Assembly (NCBI RefSeq): GCF_947347685.1 | Contig: NC_070640.1 | Location: forward strand, 10,667,659 to 10,731,658 | DNA length: 64,000 nt | Origin: Pleuronectes platessa | Taxonomy: Eukaryota; Chordata; Actinopteri; Pleuronectiformes; Pleuronectidae | Reading direction: 5' to 3' | In this document: positions 14,403 through 26,939 of the stretch, one piece after another | How the letters are laid out: every line of letters begins with the position of its first letter | Position numbering within the stretch: the stretch's first letter is position 1 | Position numbers and translations under genes: made by a program | Notes under the pieces: generated by a model | The model's input: the letters and a program-made list of their open reading frames with translations, nothing else | Databases searched by the model: none | What the model was told of the DNA's origin: nothing

Positions 14403-14918
14403 AGTCACACAAAACCCTAAACCCCACCAGCGGATGTTTTACATCCCCTTTCCGCTCAATTACCGCCTCTCAAGGTCACAGATATCTGTCCAAGATAACT
14501 TTGCGTGTTTTCTTGGCAGAACTGCAGCCACAAGTTGTTTTGCATCTTTGCATTTCAACAAAAGTGTGAGTCACTGGAGACTATTTGTTTCCCCCCATAA
14601 AAGGCTATAATGAGCACCTCGTCTTCATAATGACTGGGTCTGAACCCTAATGCAGGTCGTAAACGTTACTGTGGTGTTCTTGGCTGCAGTCTGAGGCCCT
14701 TATTGTTTCTTGGCTCTTTCCTCAACGTCCTCGCCCCTTGACTTTTCTTTATTAGATCTACGATCCAGAGAGTTTTCCCCGAGCTATTTGTGCTATTTGT
14801 TTGCTCATGATCACTTAATGACTTTAATGGGGATGGAAGTGTGTGTTTATTTTGGTTAGTATTAAGAGAAAGTGTTTTTGGTGGAGATTGTCTTCAAAGT
14901 GACTCCAAACCATCTCTA

Positions 14919-14945
14919 TGTGTGTGTGTGTGTGGGGGGGGGGGG

Positions 14946-15003
<58 letters not shown>
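14919..15003. repeat. (GT)n - G15 - (GT)n compound array
   Basis: A G-run at 14934-14948 is flanked on both sides by GT repeats, about 8 units left and 27 right. Confidence 0.97.
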
Positions 15004-15009
<6 letters not shown>

Positions 15010-18000
15010 TCCACCCGGCAACTCGTCCGGTCTCTCCGGATCTCAGCACAGCGCGTCGCTCTAATCCTGCCTTCCTGTTTTCCTGCAGGAGAAGTGAGGC
15101 GGAGAGGAAGAGTAGATTAGATAATTAGTCTGATAACAGCCAGTTTACCTGGAAGAGAGAGAGGGAGGAGAAAGTCCAGGAAACGGTGCAAGTCACACTG
15201 GGTAATGTTTCATTATTTTTAAAGAGGGGCCGCTGTTCACCCCCTGGATGAAACTCAGACTTCAGTGTCTGTTTGTCAGTGTGCAGGTCAAAGTGACATC
15301 AGACCTTTCAGGGACATTCTAACAGCTGGAGGACAGATATGGTGCTGGTTACAGTTTTAACATGATTTGACCTATTTGTGACGTGCTCAACTTCTTGGGG
15401 GTCATCTGGGCACATTAGGACGTTTTTCCAGATGCTTGACTTTTTCAACATCTGGCCAGCACTGGAACTTGTAAGCCTGTCACGTTGTCTGTGTCCCACT
15501 GTCGGTGCTGGTAGCGTCGCGTGACAGCTGAGACTGATGCACAAACCCTGAGATTGATTATTATTGTGTGAGAAAAACTAATAAGTACATACCTGCACCA
15601 AAACCCAACAGTCCCCTCATTGAACCTCATTAAAATCACTAGATCGAAATTTGTATTCGTATCTGCACAAATTTGCAAACACTCAAAAATCTCAGTTCCT
15701 TAAACATGTCTCACTTTATCATCAAGATCAATTAGTTAATCTTTGAGCAATGAATGAAAATCTTGCTAATCTTGCAATGTTCAAGAAATTGACAGAGGTA
15801 ATCATCACTGATGCATGATGAATTACGTAGAACTCTTCTTTTATTCCATGGACTGCTTGGTACTCCTGCGGTAATGTACTGTGTGTAAAATTATTTAATT
15901 CCAGTTTTGTTGATGGCTAAATCTTCGAAGCTGTGAGGGGTTCAGGGTCAACTCTATCCTATGGTATAAAATGATTCCAGAGACTTTCATGTTGAAGGAG
16001 GATTCATCACACATCTCCTGTGTGGATGGATCAGACATGACCTCAGAAGAGGAAACGCTCACACTGTCAACACTTGCTCAAAACAGAACTTTGTATATCT
16101 TTAAATGAGATTTTTCATTTACTACCTCAAGGTAAATACCTGAAGAAAGTCTGAATGACTGAAATTTGACATTGAATGTTCTTTATTAGGATTGAAATTG
16201 ATAAATGACAAGGACACACTAGCATTTTCCCAGTGAGGTGAGGGTGCAGAGAGGTAACCATAAGGGCACTGTGCAATTTTCATACTGAGAGACCTCTTTA
16301 TTTTTTAAATGCTGCTCTATTTCCTGTCTTGAAGTCCAGGGAATAGTTTGGCACAATACAGCTATAACTCGAAACATCACTGACCGAATAGAAGTCTATT
16401 GAATTAGAAAAGGTGAAAGGAAATACCAGAAATCATTATCTCGACTCCTGGTTGATATGGCTTTGCGTGATCGGACTGACAAGAAGATCAGTTTAATCAT
16501 AACACAGGCATAAAGTGGTTTTGGATCCCGAAAGCTGAAATATCTGTGCACCACAAACTGCTGACCCACTGAGTTTCCCATGTAGACGGAGCCTCATGTG
16601 GTTGCACGGCTTTAAGAGTTTATACATTAAAATAAGATATTATAATAAAACATTTTACCTTCATCTTTTTTGTACTGTGAAATAAGTATATATATATGCC
16701 TATTTATAGATCACAGATTTCTCTGATGTAGATTGTATTTACGTATCTGTAAAAGTCGACATTATGAGATCAGAATCTTGCCGACCCTAATTTCAGCCCA
16801 TGTTTGAACTCCTGTTATTTATTTTAATTTAAATAGTTGGATTGAATGATGGAGTATTTTTATTCTGTGCAGGGTTAAAGCCAAAGAAAATCTTGTAAAG
16901 GAGCAGACCACAATACTTTGAGGTTAGATGTACAAGCAGAATCAAACAAAACAGAAAGTTAAATATTTCCATTCTAGCCGCTGGTGGCATCACCCTTATG
17001 TCAATATTACTTTGGTGCTTGTCCAATTTCAGAGCTCGACGGCCATCATCTGACAAGTTAGCCTCAAGACAATATTTTGGGGGCTTCTGGTGCAAACAGC
17101 GGATATTCAGGCAGTGTAACACAAGCAGCTTTTTGTTAGTCTTTTAGACGCAGACAAAATTTTGGCTGATCTCTACAAAAAGCTACATACATAGCTTCAT
17201 ATAAAAGTAGATCAATTAATAAGCAGTAAGCCAATATTCAATGTTTTTGTTAATATATATCAATGTTAATTGGTATTTAGCAAATGTTAGCATGCTATCC
17301 CACGAGGCTAAAGTGGTGAACATAACATTGGAAGACAAGAGCATGGAAACATTGTCTCTGTGAGCAGAGCAGCAGAATCTTGAGTCTTTTCAATACCAAG
17401 CATGTGATGATAAAGTCTTATAAAGTATATTGCATTGATTGGAGTATACAGTTATTGCATATAGTTTACAATTACAATCATCTTTGTAACTAATACTTTT
17501 ACTTTACAGAACCTTACTCGGGGCGGCCGTCTGCCCCCACCACTTGAGTTGAGAGGAAATAAATGGGGCAGAGAGGGGGGAAAGGGAGAGGAGGAAAAGA
17601 ACAGCTGCATAAACTGTTGTATTCCAGCACAATCAGTTGTTATTATGATGGTAAATAATGATAGTGTTGCTTATAGGAGTGACAATTTGAGTAATACCAG
17701 CAGCAGTAACAGCAGCGAGATAAGAGATCCAGAGGAATAAATAGAGATGAAGGTCTTGTTTAAGAAAAAAACTACAGAATAACAATATGATTCCCTGATT
17801 CTGCAGTGAACAGTTCAACCGTGTCCATGAGGGCGCTGCCCCCCCCCCCACTGATTTCTTAACATTAATTATAATCCACTTTTGATGGAGAGAACAAGGC
17901 GAGTGCTGAATGGCTCGTCTCTGCGGCTCTGACAGTAATGAAGTGTCTAATGGGAAACTGTCAGCAGCTCGGAGAGACTAGAGACCTCGAGACACTGTGG

Positions 18001-18017
18001 AGACAGGGCGCACGCAT

Positions 18018-18018
<1 letters not shown>

Positions 18019-18050
<32 letters not shown>
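18019..18050. repeat. (CA)n microsatellite
   Basis: 16 CA units. Confidence 0.95.
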
Positions 18051-18053
<3 letters not shown>

Positions 18054-19142
18054 GACACACATATTATATACATACAAACACACCCACTTGGTGACGCCTG
18101 GGCAATTACCTCCCACCACATATTAGTGCAGCTCACACATGGTCGCGGCTCTGAACCGTCTCGGCCATGTGTGCATCGACCTGTGATGTGGTCGCTGAAG
18201 CACTAACAGACACGAAGCTGAGTTCCTAACAAACCGCTGAGCGAGGGCGTCGCGATGCCTCAGCAGACCGAGGAGGCACGTGTGGACAAACCTGAAGCTG
18301 CTCAAAAGTTTTGCATTCGTACAATTAAGTTGTGTATACTTAAAAACTCTTCTAAACCTTTCATATGACTTCTAGGATGGATTGTGCAACAACTTGCTCT
18401 AATTATTAACAGCGGTTTAACCTCCTGGTCTCCTACGTTTTGTAATCAGTAGCTTATCACCAACCAATAAAAGAAAGAATTCAACATTAGATTAAATATT
18501 TCAAGATGTAAAAATGACACACAACTCAAAACAAATTTTTTGGTGATAACTACTTTTTATTATACACCAATACTGTATTTACTGTAAAATTTAGTAACAG
18601 CTGGAGTGAAATAAGTGGTATTTACTATTTAATCCGTCTGGACTGCTTTACAGATTTGTAAAAATAACTGGTCACATAAACGGAAGAGAAGCAGATGAGG
18701 TGGGAATGAAGTGTTTGGAGCCAATTGGTTTAAAAGAGAAAACCCAAATTTTATATTGAAAAATCAAACAGATCAGAAATAAGAAGCAATCCACAAGCCT
18801 GATATTATAAAATGATGGTTCACCAATTTAGAACCCAGCGGCCACAATTTAAAAATGAAAAAACTGCAATGTGTTTAAATTAGCATATTTGGCCCACAAA
18901 CAGCTCTTGTTTTTTGGACTTGTTCAAAAAGCCAAAAGCTTCTGCCGCTCTGTCTGTCATGACCTCTCCTCCCTCCATGATGTCCGAGCCATGTAGCAGT
19001 AATGTCGAGCATGACAGAGGAGACAGACACACTCAGCGAGAGGTAATAAGTCATCTGGATGGGGAGGGATGAGACGGACCCCCTGCCTGGCTGACATCTG
19101 CTGTCTATTTTTCTTTCACACCTTTGAGATAAAGCATCGCTG

Positions 19143-19573
19143 CTCTCTTTCTCTCTGTCTTCTCTGTCTCTCTTTCTCTCTGTCTTCTCTGTCTCTCTTT
19201 CTCTCTGCCTTATCTGTCTCTCCTTCCTCTCTGTCCAGGGCCGGGTCTAGACAGGCATGTATGAGGGGGCAGCCACAAATCTTGAGGGGGCATTGTGCCT
19301 AACCCTAAACCTAACCCTATTTAGTTTGAGGGGGCACAACATTTATTTGAGGGGGCCAGGCCCCCTCTTGCCCCTGCCTAGACCCAGCCCTGTCTCTGTC
19401 TCTCTTTCTCTCCTTCTTCTCTGTCTCTCTTTCTCTCTGTCTTCTCTGTCTCTCCTTCTTCTCTGTCTCTCTTTCTCTCCTTCTTCTCTGTCTCTCTTTC
19501 TCTCCTTTTTCTCTGTCTCTCTTTCTCCCGATCTTCTCTGTCTCTCTTTCTCTCTGCCTTCACTTTCTCTCCC
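19143..19573. repeat. 25-bp CT-rich minisatellite split by a transposon
   Basis: Units of the type TTTCTCTCTGTCTTCTCTGT plus CTCTC repeat at 25-bp steps (TTT at 19148, 19173, 19198). The array resumes at 19393 with more variable units to about 19573. The two parts are separated by the 157-bp element at 19236-19392. Confidence 0.85.
19236..19392. mobile_element. hAT-like MITE, 157 bp
   Basis: The ends are inverted repeats: CAGGGCCGGGTCTAGACAGG at the left and the complement of CCTGCCTAGACCCAGCCCTG at the right. The flanks are an 8-bp direct repeat TCTCTGTC (19228-19235 and 19393-19400), as for hAT transposons, though that octamer also occurs in the surrounding minisatellite. It has no coding capacity. 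Inside are G-rich 'GAGGGGGC' motifs and a telomere-like stretch at 19298-19319. Confidence 0.75.
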
Positions 19574-22500
19574 ACACTATCAAACATGGCCCGTAAACTG
19601 AAAAACCTCTCAAACCTTTTTTCTGGGCTAACCCCTATTTTTTTAAATCAAAGAGAAAGTGTTATTTTTTCAACCATAGAAAACGAGCTGATCATTTGAT
19701 TTACATTGGAGCCTAAAATCTGGGGTTAAAGGGGTTTCACACAACAATAGATGACACTTATTTTTTTATATATTTTATATATATTTTAGACTTGATTTGA
19801 CCGTGACAGCAGAGATGTAGACAGCAAAGAGAGAGATGATGGCGACATGCAACCAAAAGTCGCAGGCCAGAATTATACAGGGGACTCTGTGATCATGTGT
19901 TAATCACTGCCAGGCGCCCTGTACGACATGCTACTGGCCCCTTAATTTGACTTAGGCATACTTGTGCAATCCAACAAATACAGCTGGCTGCCTGAATGGT
20001 GGGGCGCCAGATACCATGTCCCAGAAGCTCGGCTCGGTCTGGAAGAACTGTGCACAGAACAGGGATCTTGTTGGGTTTGTGTCCTGTCTATCATTATGTA
20101 ATTTCACATGAAAAGCGAAACAAAATCGGTATCAAAATTGTGCTTTAAATCAATGCTCCACAGTCAGAGCTTTCATTCACAAAAAAAAAACTCCACATGT
20201 TTCATTATGTTATTAAATCCTTTATTTTTCCGCCTAAAGAGACGTTGGCCTGAGCGGCAGATCAGTCTCGCCAGCACCAGCACGTCTGGGTCCACATCCA
20301 GACATATTTTCCCATTAAAAGGAGGCAGGAGCTGGGTTCAGGGTTTGGTTTGGATTCTTCTCTTAGTTCAGTGCCTCCTTAAGTCTCTGTCCCTCACAGA
20401 CACATTTTAATTATCTCTCCCTCCTGTTGAAGACTGTGGTTTTCTCCTCGGCTGACTGTCTCCATCGCTTCCTCTCCGTGCCTCCTGTCACGGCATCATC
20501 ACTCTCTGGCAGCAGATGATGACGTCATGACAAATCATTTACAAATGTTTGTGTGACATCCTAACCGGCACATCACAACACAGCACTGGCTGGGTCGTGC
20601 TGCTCCGATGGATACGACTTTAATCTATGATGATAAGTAAAGGTAAACAGACAAGTTGTCAAAATGAACATGTTTTCCATCATGACAACTTGTTTGCTTA
20701 TGGTAAGTTAAACATTTCCTTTTTAATTTGATAAAGTTATAAACCAAGAAAAATCATTGTGTTTTGTTGTCAAAGTAAAATTAGAGAGAGCCTCCAGCAG
20801 AGGTGGACTTTATGTCTCCTCCAGTCCTTTTCCTCCTGCTGTCCACAGACTGTCAGTCCATAATGAGGCCTGAGGGGCCAGTTTAGACTGCGGGAGTGAC
20901 AGTGTCCCCTGAAAGCCTTCTGCTGATTTCACCTCAAAGTCACTATCGACTGGCTTTGGGCTGGACACACAGTTCATCAATGCTTTTTTACATTGAGCTA
21001 CTGACCTTTACTCAGTGTTGTTCGAGGGATAAGTTAATTGAGCCGTCTTTTTCTGACCTGAAACCACTTAGCATGAAGCTGTAAATCGAAGAAATCTAAA
21101 GCTGACCTCAAGTCGTAGCTAAAATGTTGCTTATTTTGTCTAAAAGGAAAACATGTGTCTCTGTAACACATTTACATGTAATTACACATATGAAATGTTC
21201 AATTCCTGCTGACCTTTGTAAAACAAATGGTACTGTGCTGTTGGTTGTTTTTAAAAGTGCTTTCTTACAATCCAGAAACATTGAAACAGACTGAACATGC
21301 TTCATTTCAAATTATCTTTAATTACAGTGCAGATTTTACAGATGGATCATTTCTGCTGTAATTGCTGTTGAACAGCTGTGGTCTTATTTTCTTGAAGTAA
21401 AATAACATTAAATGGTTCCACAAATGGTTTCCTCACTGAAGGTTTGTGCGAATGCTCAAAGTGGTTCAATTGTGTTATATTTTATGATTTTCTGAGGGAA
21501 TTAAACTCAAAGTATTCGGTTTAATTCAGAATGATTGTTTTTTTTACATTTAAAGCTGTTTGTAATATGCAAATTATGATAAGTTATTATCATTTTTGTT
21601 ATTGATTACTTGATATTTGTGGTAAAATTGTTAATTATGTTAAAACATTAAGAAATGCACATAGGTGAAACTTAACTCTGCTTTCCCTTTGTTCTCAAGA
21701 GTTCCACTACAATTTTCCAAGGACCATAGTGTAATAAGTGTCTTCTCACCTTCTCCTTTAGTGAATGTAATCATTTAACCATCAAGGCGAGCAAACAATC
21801 AGCCTGATGCCTTTGGGTGTCATTGTTGGTCACATGACCTTCAACTTGAGGCTCAGAGTGATTCCCAGTTTACAGGTCTTAACTTTGACCCACATAGCAG
21901 CACACACACAGAATTATTAACAACATTTTGCTTGTAGCTTTTAATCAAGTTCCTCCAGTGATAGATACACTGCTTAAACTGCTGATAGAATAATAGTGCT
22001 GTTATAACCTGATTACTGTGTAAAGGATATTCTGTGTTAACTTGGAAAAAATGTATACCAACATGATTTATATCCTGACATCTCTACATAGATACTGTAT
22101 CTATAAATTCATTATTGTGTATATTGAAATCCAGGAAACACAAAGTGAAAAATTTGAGACATAAAAACAGCAAACATGGACACATAGAGAGTTTTTAAAC
22201 TTTATTTAAGTTCAGAGGAGAACAAACATGAACCAGCAGTAAATACTCTGTTTTACTCTCATACAAACTCATCCTCTCCTCTACTACTGTGTTCTTTTAT
22301 ATTCATCTTTAATCTCTCATCTCACACACACACACACACACACACTTTCCCCCCTCTTCTTAACCTCCTGGTTGCCTGACTTCCTGTCTCCCTGTAGCCT
22401 GAAAGCTGAGCCAAATCAATTAGTCTGCAGAAATTACAGAGCAATAAATAACGAGGGCCAGTCGGCAGCAGCGGAGACGGGTGGAGGGCGAAGCAGAGTT

Positions 22501-22970
22501 ATGGGGCCCCTCCTGTCTGTCTGCATGTGCAGCTCAGGATGCTGGGGCCTCCAAACTCTAACAATATCACAATAAGAGCATTTTATGTGCCTGGCTGCAC
22601 GATGTTTACAGGATAAATCTGTTTGGGGTATTTGGTTTAATAGGGGCGAAAGACAGAACTTATTCATATCATGTTTTTATTTCTTTCATTTATGGAAAAA
22701 GTAAGAACTTGAGCACATGGAAGGAATGATGTGCACAGAGCTGTATTCTTCTCCGTGTGCATTTGAGGGAGTAAAGTTCCCTCAGTATATTTTTAATATA
22801 TAATTCCATAAACTCCGTATGCCTCTGTTTTGACTCTGTGGGTAACCTCAGACGCCAGGCGGGGGGTGGCTACAGTCTTGGGGTGCTGTGTCTTCTGTGA
22901 CCTTGGTCTCTGCTCTGATACCTGATCCTGTCTGTTGCAGACTGTCCTAGTCAAATCATCTCTCTTTGTC
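19574..22970. other. No gene recognised
   Basis: Mostly AT-rich non-coding DNA with (CA)n at 22323-22345. The 22370-22520 stretch is more complex and could be regulatory. No coding domain seen. Confidence 0.55.
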
Positions 22971-22972
22971 TG

Positions 22973-22996
22973 ACACACACACACACACACCACACA

Positions 22997-23089
<93 letters not shown>
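22973..23089. repeat. Long (CA)n microsatellite
   Basis: About 117 bp of CA repeat with two interruptions, the longest CA array in the window. Confidence 0.98.
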
Positions 23090-23419
23090 CCCTGTTTCCT
23101 ATAAATTACATTTACAGACTAAAGTAAATGTAATTCATTTTGATTATGCTTCTGAACAAGGGGTCTGGTCCTTGTGTGTAAATACAAAAAATATATATAT
23201 ATTGTGATGAAAGAAATATAAATAATAAATAATAGTCAACAACATGCTATTCAAGATGGCCCCTTCTGGCTCTATGTTCTTTCAGGTCACGGTCAAAGTG
23301 ACTGCAACACACACATGTTGTTGTCATCACTGACATATAAGAAAAGAAAAAATAGAGATGGAAAAGGAACATCTTGAGCTGTTATCAATAGTATCAACAG
23401 TACCATCTGACATCAGATA

Positions 23420-23499
23420 TCTATCTCTCTATCTCTCTATCTCTCTATCTCTCTATCTCTCTATCTCTCTATCTCTCTATCTCACTATCTCTCTCTCTC
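23420..23499. repeat. 8-bp tandem array (ATCTCTCT)n
   Basis: About ten units of an octamer made of one TAT and CT pairs, grading into plain CT at the end. Confidence 0.95.
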
Positions 23500-23942
23500 C
23501 TGACTGTGTGAGCGGACGCTGGTGTGTCCACGTGGCTGCCTTTAGTGTTACTTCTGCCTCTGTGCGTGATAAGCTCCTCTCATGTTGTCCCAGTGTTAAT
23601 TCAACATCCTGTGTCCACACTCTCTTCCTGGCCTTATCACACACTTTGTGTGTAGACAAAATCACAAATACTTCCGGACGTCAATAGATAAAGTGGAGCA
23701 ACAAACATTGCTCTAGAACCTGTATGTGTGTGTGTGTGTGTGTATGTGTGTGTGTGTGGTCCAGGGTTCATTATGGTGTACGAAGCAGTTAACCTTTAAA
23801 CGGTGATAAACAGAGGAGTTGCTCCATGTTTCTAGTCGATCTCCACATTCTGCTCACTGCCTGATCGGATAGGATTTTTTTCAAAATGTCGATTAGAATG
23901 CAAAGTTGTGTATACAAAGGTAAACCCAGAATTAATAAAACT

Positions 23943-23967
23943 ACACACACACACTCTCACACACACA

Positions 23968-24029
<62 letters not shown>
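23943..24029. repeat. (CA)n microsatellite
   Basis: About 40 CA units, interrupted near the start by CTCT and GA. Confidence 0.97.
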
Positions 24030-24030
<1 letters not shown>

Positions 24031-25635
24031 GAACTAGCATTATCTATCTCAGGTAACTAGGGGAATTTGAGACGTGGGAACACTCTCTGAAGTTGGTATG
24101 ATACCATTTTTGGCAAAGAAAACCTTAAATATTTAGACTGCTGGAGATGATTTTATTACTTTTGGAATTTCGATGACGTTATGAGGATGACGAGTTGAGA
24201 AAGACGAGATAGACTGTGTCGGCAGAGCACATTATTTTGCCTCTGATGGACATTTTTCTTGGCTTTTCGAGCATCAAAGCGTCTCGTCTCAGTGCTTCCA
24301 TAACAAAAACGATCCTTTGATTATTGAAATTTACCCAGTGATGATTACTGCTGTTGATTCAACAAGCACAGGCTGGAATTTACTGAAAATCTATCTGGAA
24401 TATTTCTTCTTCCCCGACAGTAACACGTCTCAGGAGCAGCTCAGGACGTGGCTTTAAATCCTCAAACAGTTTTTGACCTGCAGCTCATCTATAGTCTAGA
24501 CTTTTACCTCCATGTCTGGCAGATGTGATTATAGATAAAGACAATGATGTTTTAATGAAAACAACCTAAAAACACACAGGAACAAAAGCATGTCTGCTTC
24601 AGCTGTTCTGTCTCAAGGTTCTTGAAAAGAAAAGCTGAAGAAAGAACATCCTGCAGAATCCAAGAAAACAACCTGCTGGTGCATCAGCAGCACGGTGAAA
24701 CACACAGGGAAGCTCTGGTGTGTGCCAGTCGGTTTTATATTCACACAACTCATAAGATGACTTTGTAGTTACTATTCCTCTTAAGTTCAGCTAACACCTG
24801 TTTAAGGCGGTAGACATGTTTTAACTTAAAAGTTGAACCATTTGAAAAGATCTCACAGCATTGATAAGCTCTCCACTGTTTATCTTTTATTTTTAGAAAG
24901 TCATGATAATGATATGGCTTCGTGTGGTCGGAGGGAGAAAAACATAGACTCAAATATACAGTATCAACTTCAGCAGTGAAAACGTGAGCCCGCTGTTTAT
25001 TTATTCATTTGTGGTATTTGAGAATGTGGTGTTTTGGTTCCTGTTGGTTGCTCTTCATTATATGTGTTCAGCAGGAACCCCAAAAAATCAGGAAAGCCAG
25101 TTAAAGTGGACTGAGTTTCCCAGCATCAGCAGCAGCAACCTTTCATTTGACTAAAACAGGAAATGGATTAGTCGTCCCACAATACAGGCCGGATGCTCGC
25201 TGACTAATCAGAAGATAGGAGAAGGAAACAAGTCAGCAGATAAACTGCCCTCTGTGTCCAACACTGCACCCATATACATTCACTGCAGCACAGAAACCAC
25301 CAGCACCCCCGAGGAGAACATTTGGAGGAATAAACCACAATATATCCACAGAGCATTGACACTGAAATCATCACAACGTCCTTTTATGATCTACACATAA
25401 CACACAAGTACAAAAGTGTAGCAGCAATTTTGAAGAGACATACAACATTGGTGAAATCAGCCGTATTGTCAACAACACATCTGAGATCACAGCAAAGTAT
25501 TTATAAGATCATTAATATAACTTTATGTTTCAAATGGTTAACTACTGTACGTCCACGAGTTGTCAGGGTAACCAATAATCTACAAGAGCAGCAGCATCAG
25601 ATATTATTTTGACTGAAATTAAAACGCACACACCG

Positions 25636-25673
<38 letters not shown>

Positions 25674-25687
25674 ACACACACACACAC
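25636..25687. repeat. (CA)n microsatellite
   Basis: About 25 CA units with one GA interruption. Confidence 0.95.
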
Positions 25688-25824
25688 TGTTAGGCAACCT
25701 CAACATGTCGAACAGCCTGTTCTTTGGTGATAAGGGATCATTGTATGTAAATGATTCTCTTGGTTAGTTCTGTGTGTGTGAATCTGAGTCTATAACATAA
25801 GGTTTAAAGCAGTCAAGTGATAAA

Positions 25825-25826
<2 letters not shown>

Positions 25827-25865
<39 letters not shown>

Positions 25866-25877
25866 GACACACACACA
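25827..25877. repeat. (CA)n microsatellite
   Basis: CA units with TA and GA interruptions near the 3' end. Confidence 0.95.
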
Positions 25878-26053
25878 GCCAGGCAGATCCCCAACTGATA
25901 CCATTATCAGTTAAAGCAAGGAGGCAGCTCAGAGAGACTTGATGAGTGACTAAGATTTATTGTACATTGGAGATAAGATGCAGACACACATGTACAGACC
26001 ACACACCATCTACACAGGAGATAAAACACAGAGTGAAACATAATCGTGTAAAG

Positions 26054-26084
<31 letters not shown>

Positions 26085-26106
26085 AACACACACATACACA
26101 CACACA
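26054..26106. repeat. (CA)n microsatellite
   Basis: CA units with TAAA and TA interruptions. Confidence 0.95.
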
Positions 26107-26939
26107 GAGACACTTCAAAAGGAGGCGCTGGCTGGGATCACTGCTGCCCTCTCCTCCCTCCTCTTGACCTGTGACCTCCATCTCTTCATTCTTCCGTCTC
26201 GCCGTCTCTCTGTGCCTGCCTCTGTCTTTAATCGGTCTCACATTCGCTTCAGTCTGTTGGAGTTTTGCTTTTTCACTGTCTTCGGGGTGTCCACCTATTT
26301 TTCTGTCCTATAATCTGGTTACTTGAGACAAATTGTTGTTGTTATGGTGATTGCGTCAGCACCAGGCGTGTGTCAAGCGTCAATGGAACACACACACGTG
26401 TCCAGTCCAACATAAATCCTCAAACTATGGGAAACCATGAGGACGTACAATGTTTCTTTCACATAAAAGCTGGAGGAATATTTTAATCTTGGTTCACACA
26501 GATCCCATGTTTTTATCCTCCATCAGAAAATTATGCAACAAGTTAATCACTAATTCTGTTTCCATTGCAGTCAATTAAACTATCAATATTGTTATTATTA
26601 TGAACATAAGTAGTAGTAGTTGCTGCAGTAGTAGTTTCAGTAATATTTGTAGGAGTATTTATATTTCCACCTCAGACAAGCTTACTACCTTGTTCCTGGG
26701 GCCTTGACCTTTTCCCCCAACGTTCCGAATGCAAATAAAGAACTCATCTGTTTTTTGCAGGTTTCAAATAAAAACCTCAGTGTGGCCAGTATTAGCTGAT
26801 GGGAGCGATAACAACTTGCCCTGAATCAGGGCACTTTCTTGGCTTCAACACTGAGTCTGGTTATTTTCCAGCCTGTCAGACTCAGCGGCCACTTCTTTAA
26901 GCAATCACAGAGGCAGAGAAACAGAGCAGCTTTTGTTTT

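Larger units (their letters stand above)
13000..19140. other. No gene recognised
   Basis: Non-coding sequence with microsatellites at 13432-13515, 14356-14402, 14919-15003 and 18019-18050. No domain, RNA gene or intact element seen. Confidence 0.55.
23090..26939. other. No gene recognised; microsatellite-dense
   Basis: Seven simple-repeat tracts between 22.97 and 26.11 kb, listed separately or as neighbours (the long CA array, 23420-23499, 23721-23758, 23943-24029, 25636-25687, 25827-25877, 26054-26106). The DNA between them is AT-rich with no recognisable gene. Confidence 0.55.

Noticed and set aside
17260..17340. Piece resembling a common fish 'TTAGCAAATGTTAGCATGC' repeat
   Set aside because: The match is too short and too generic to annotate as an element.
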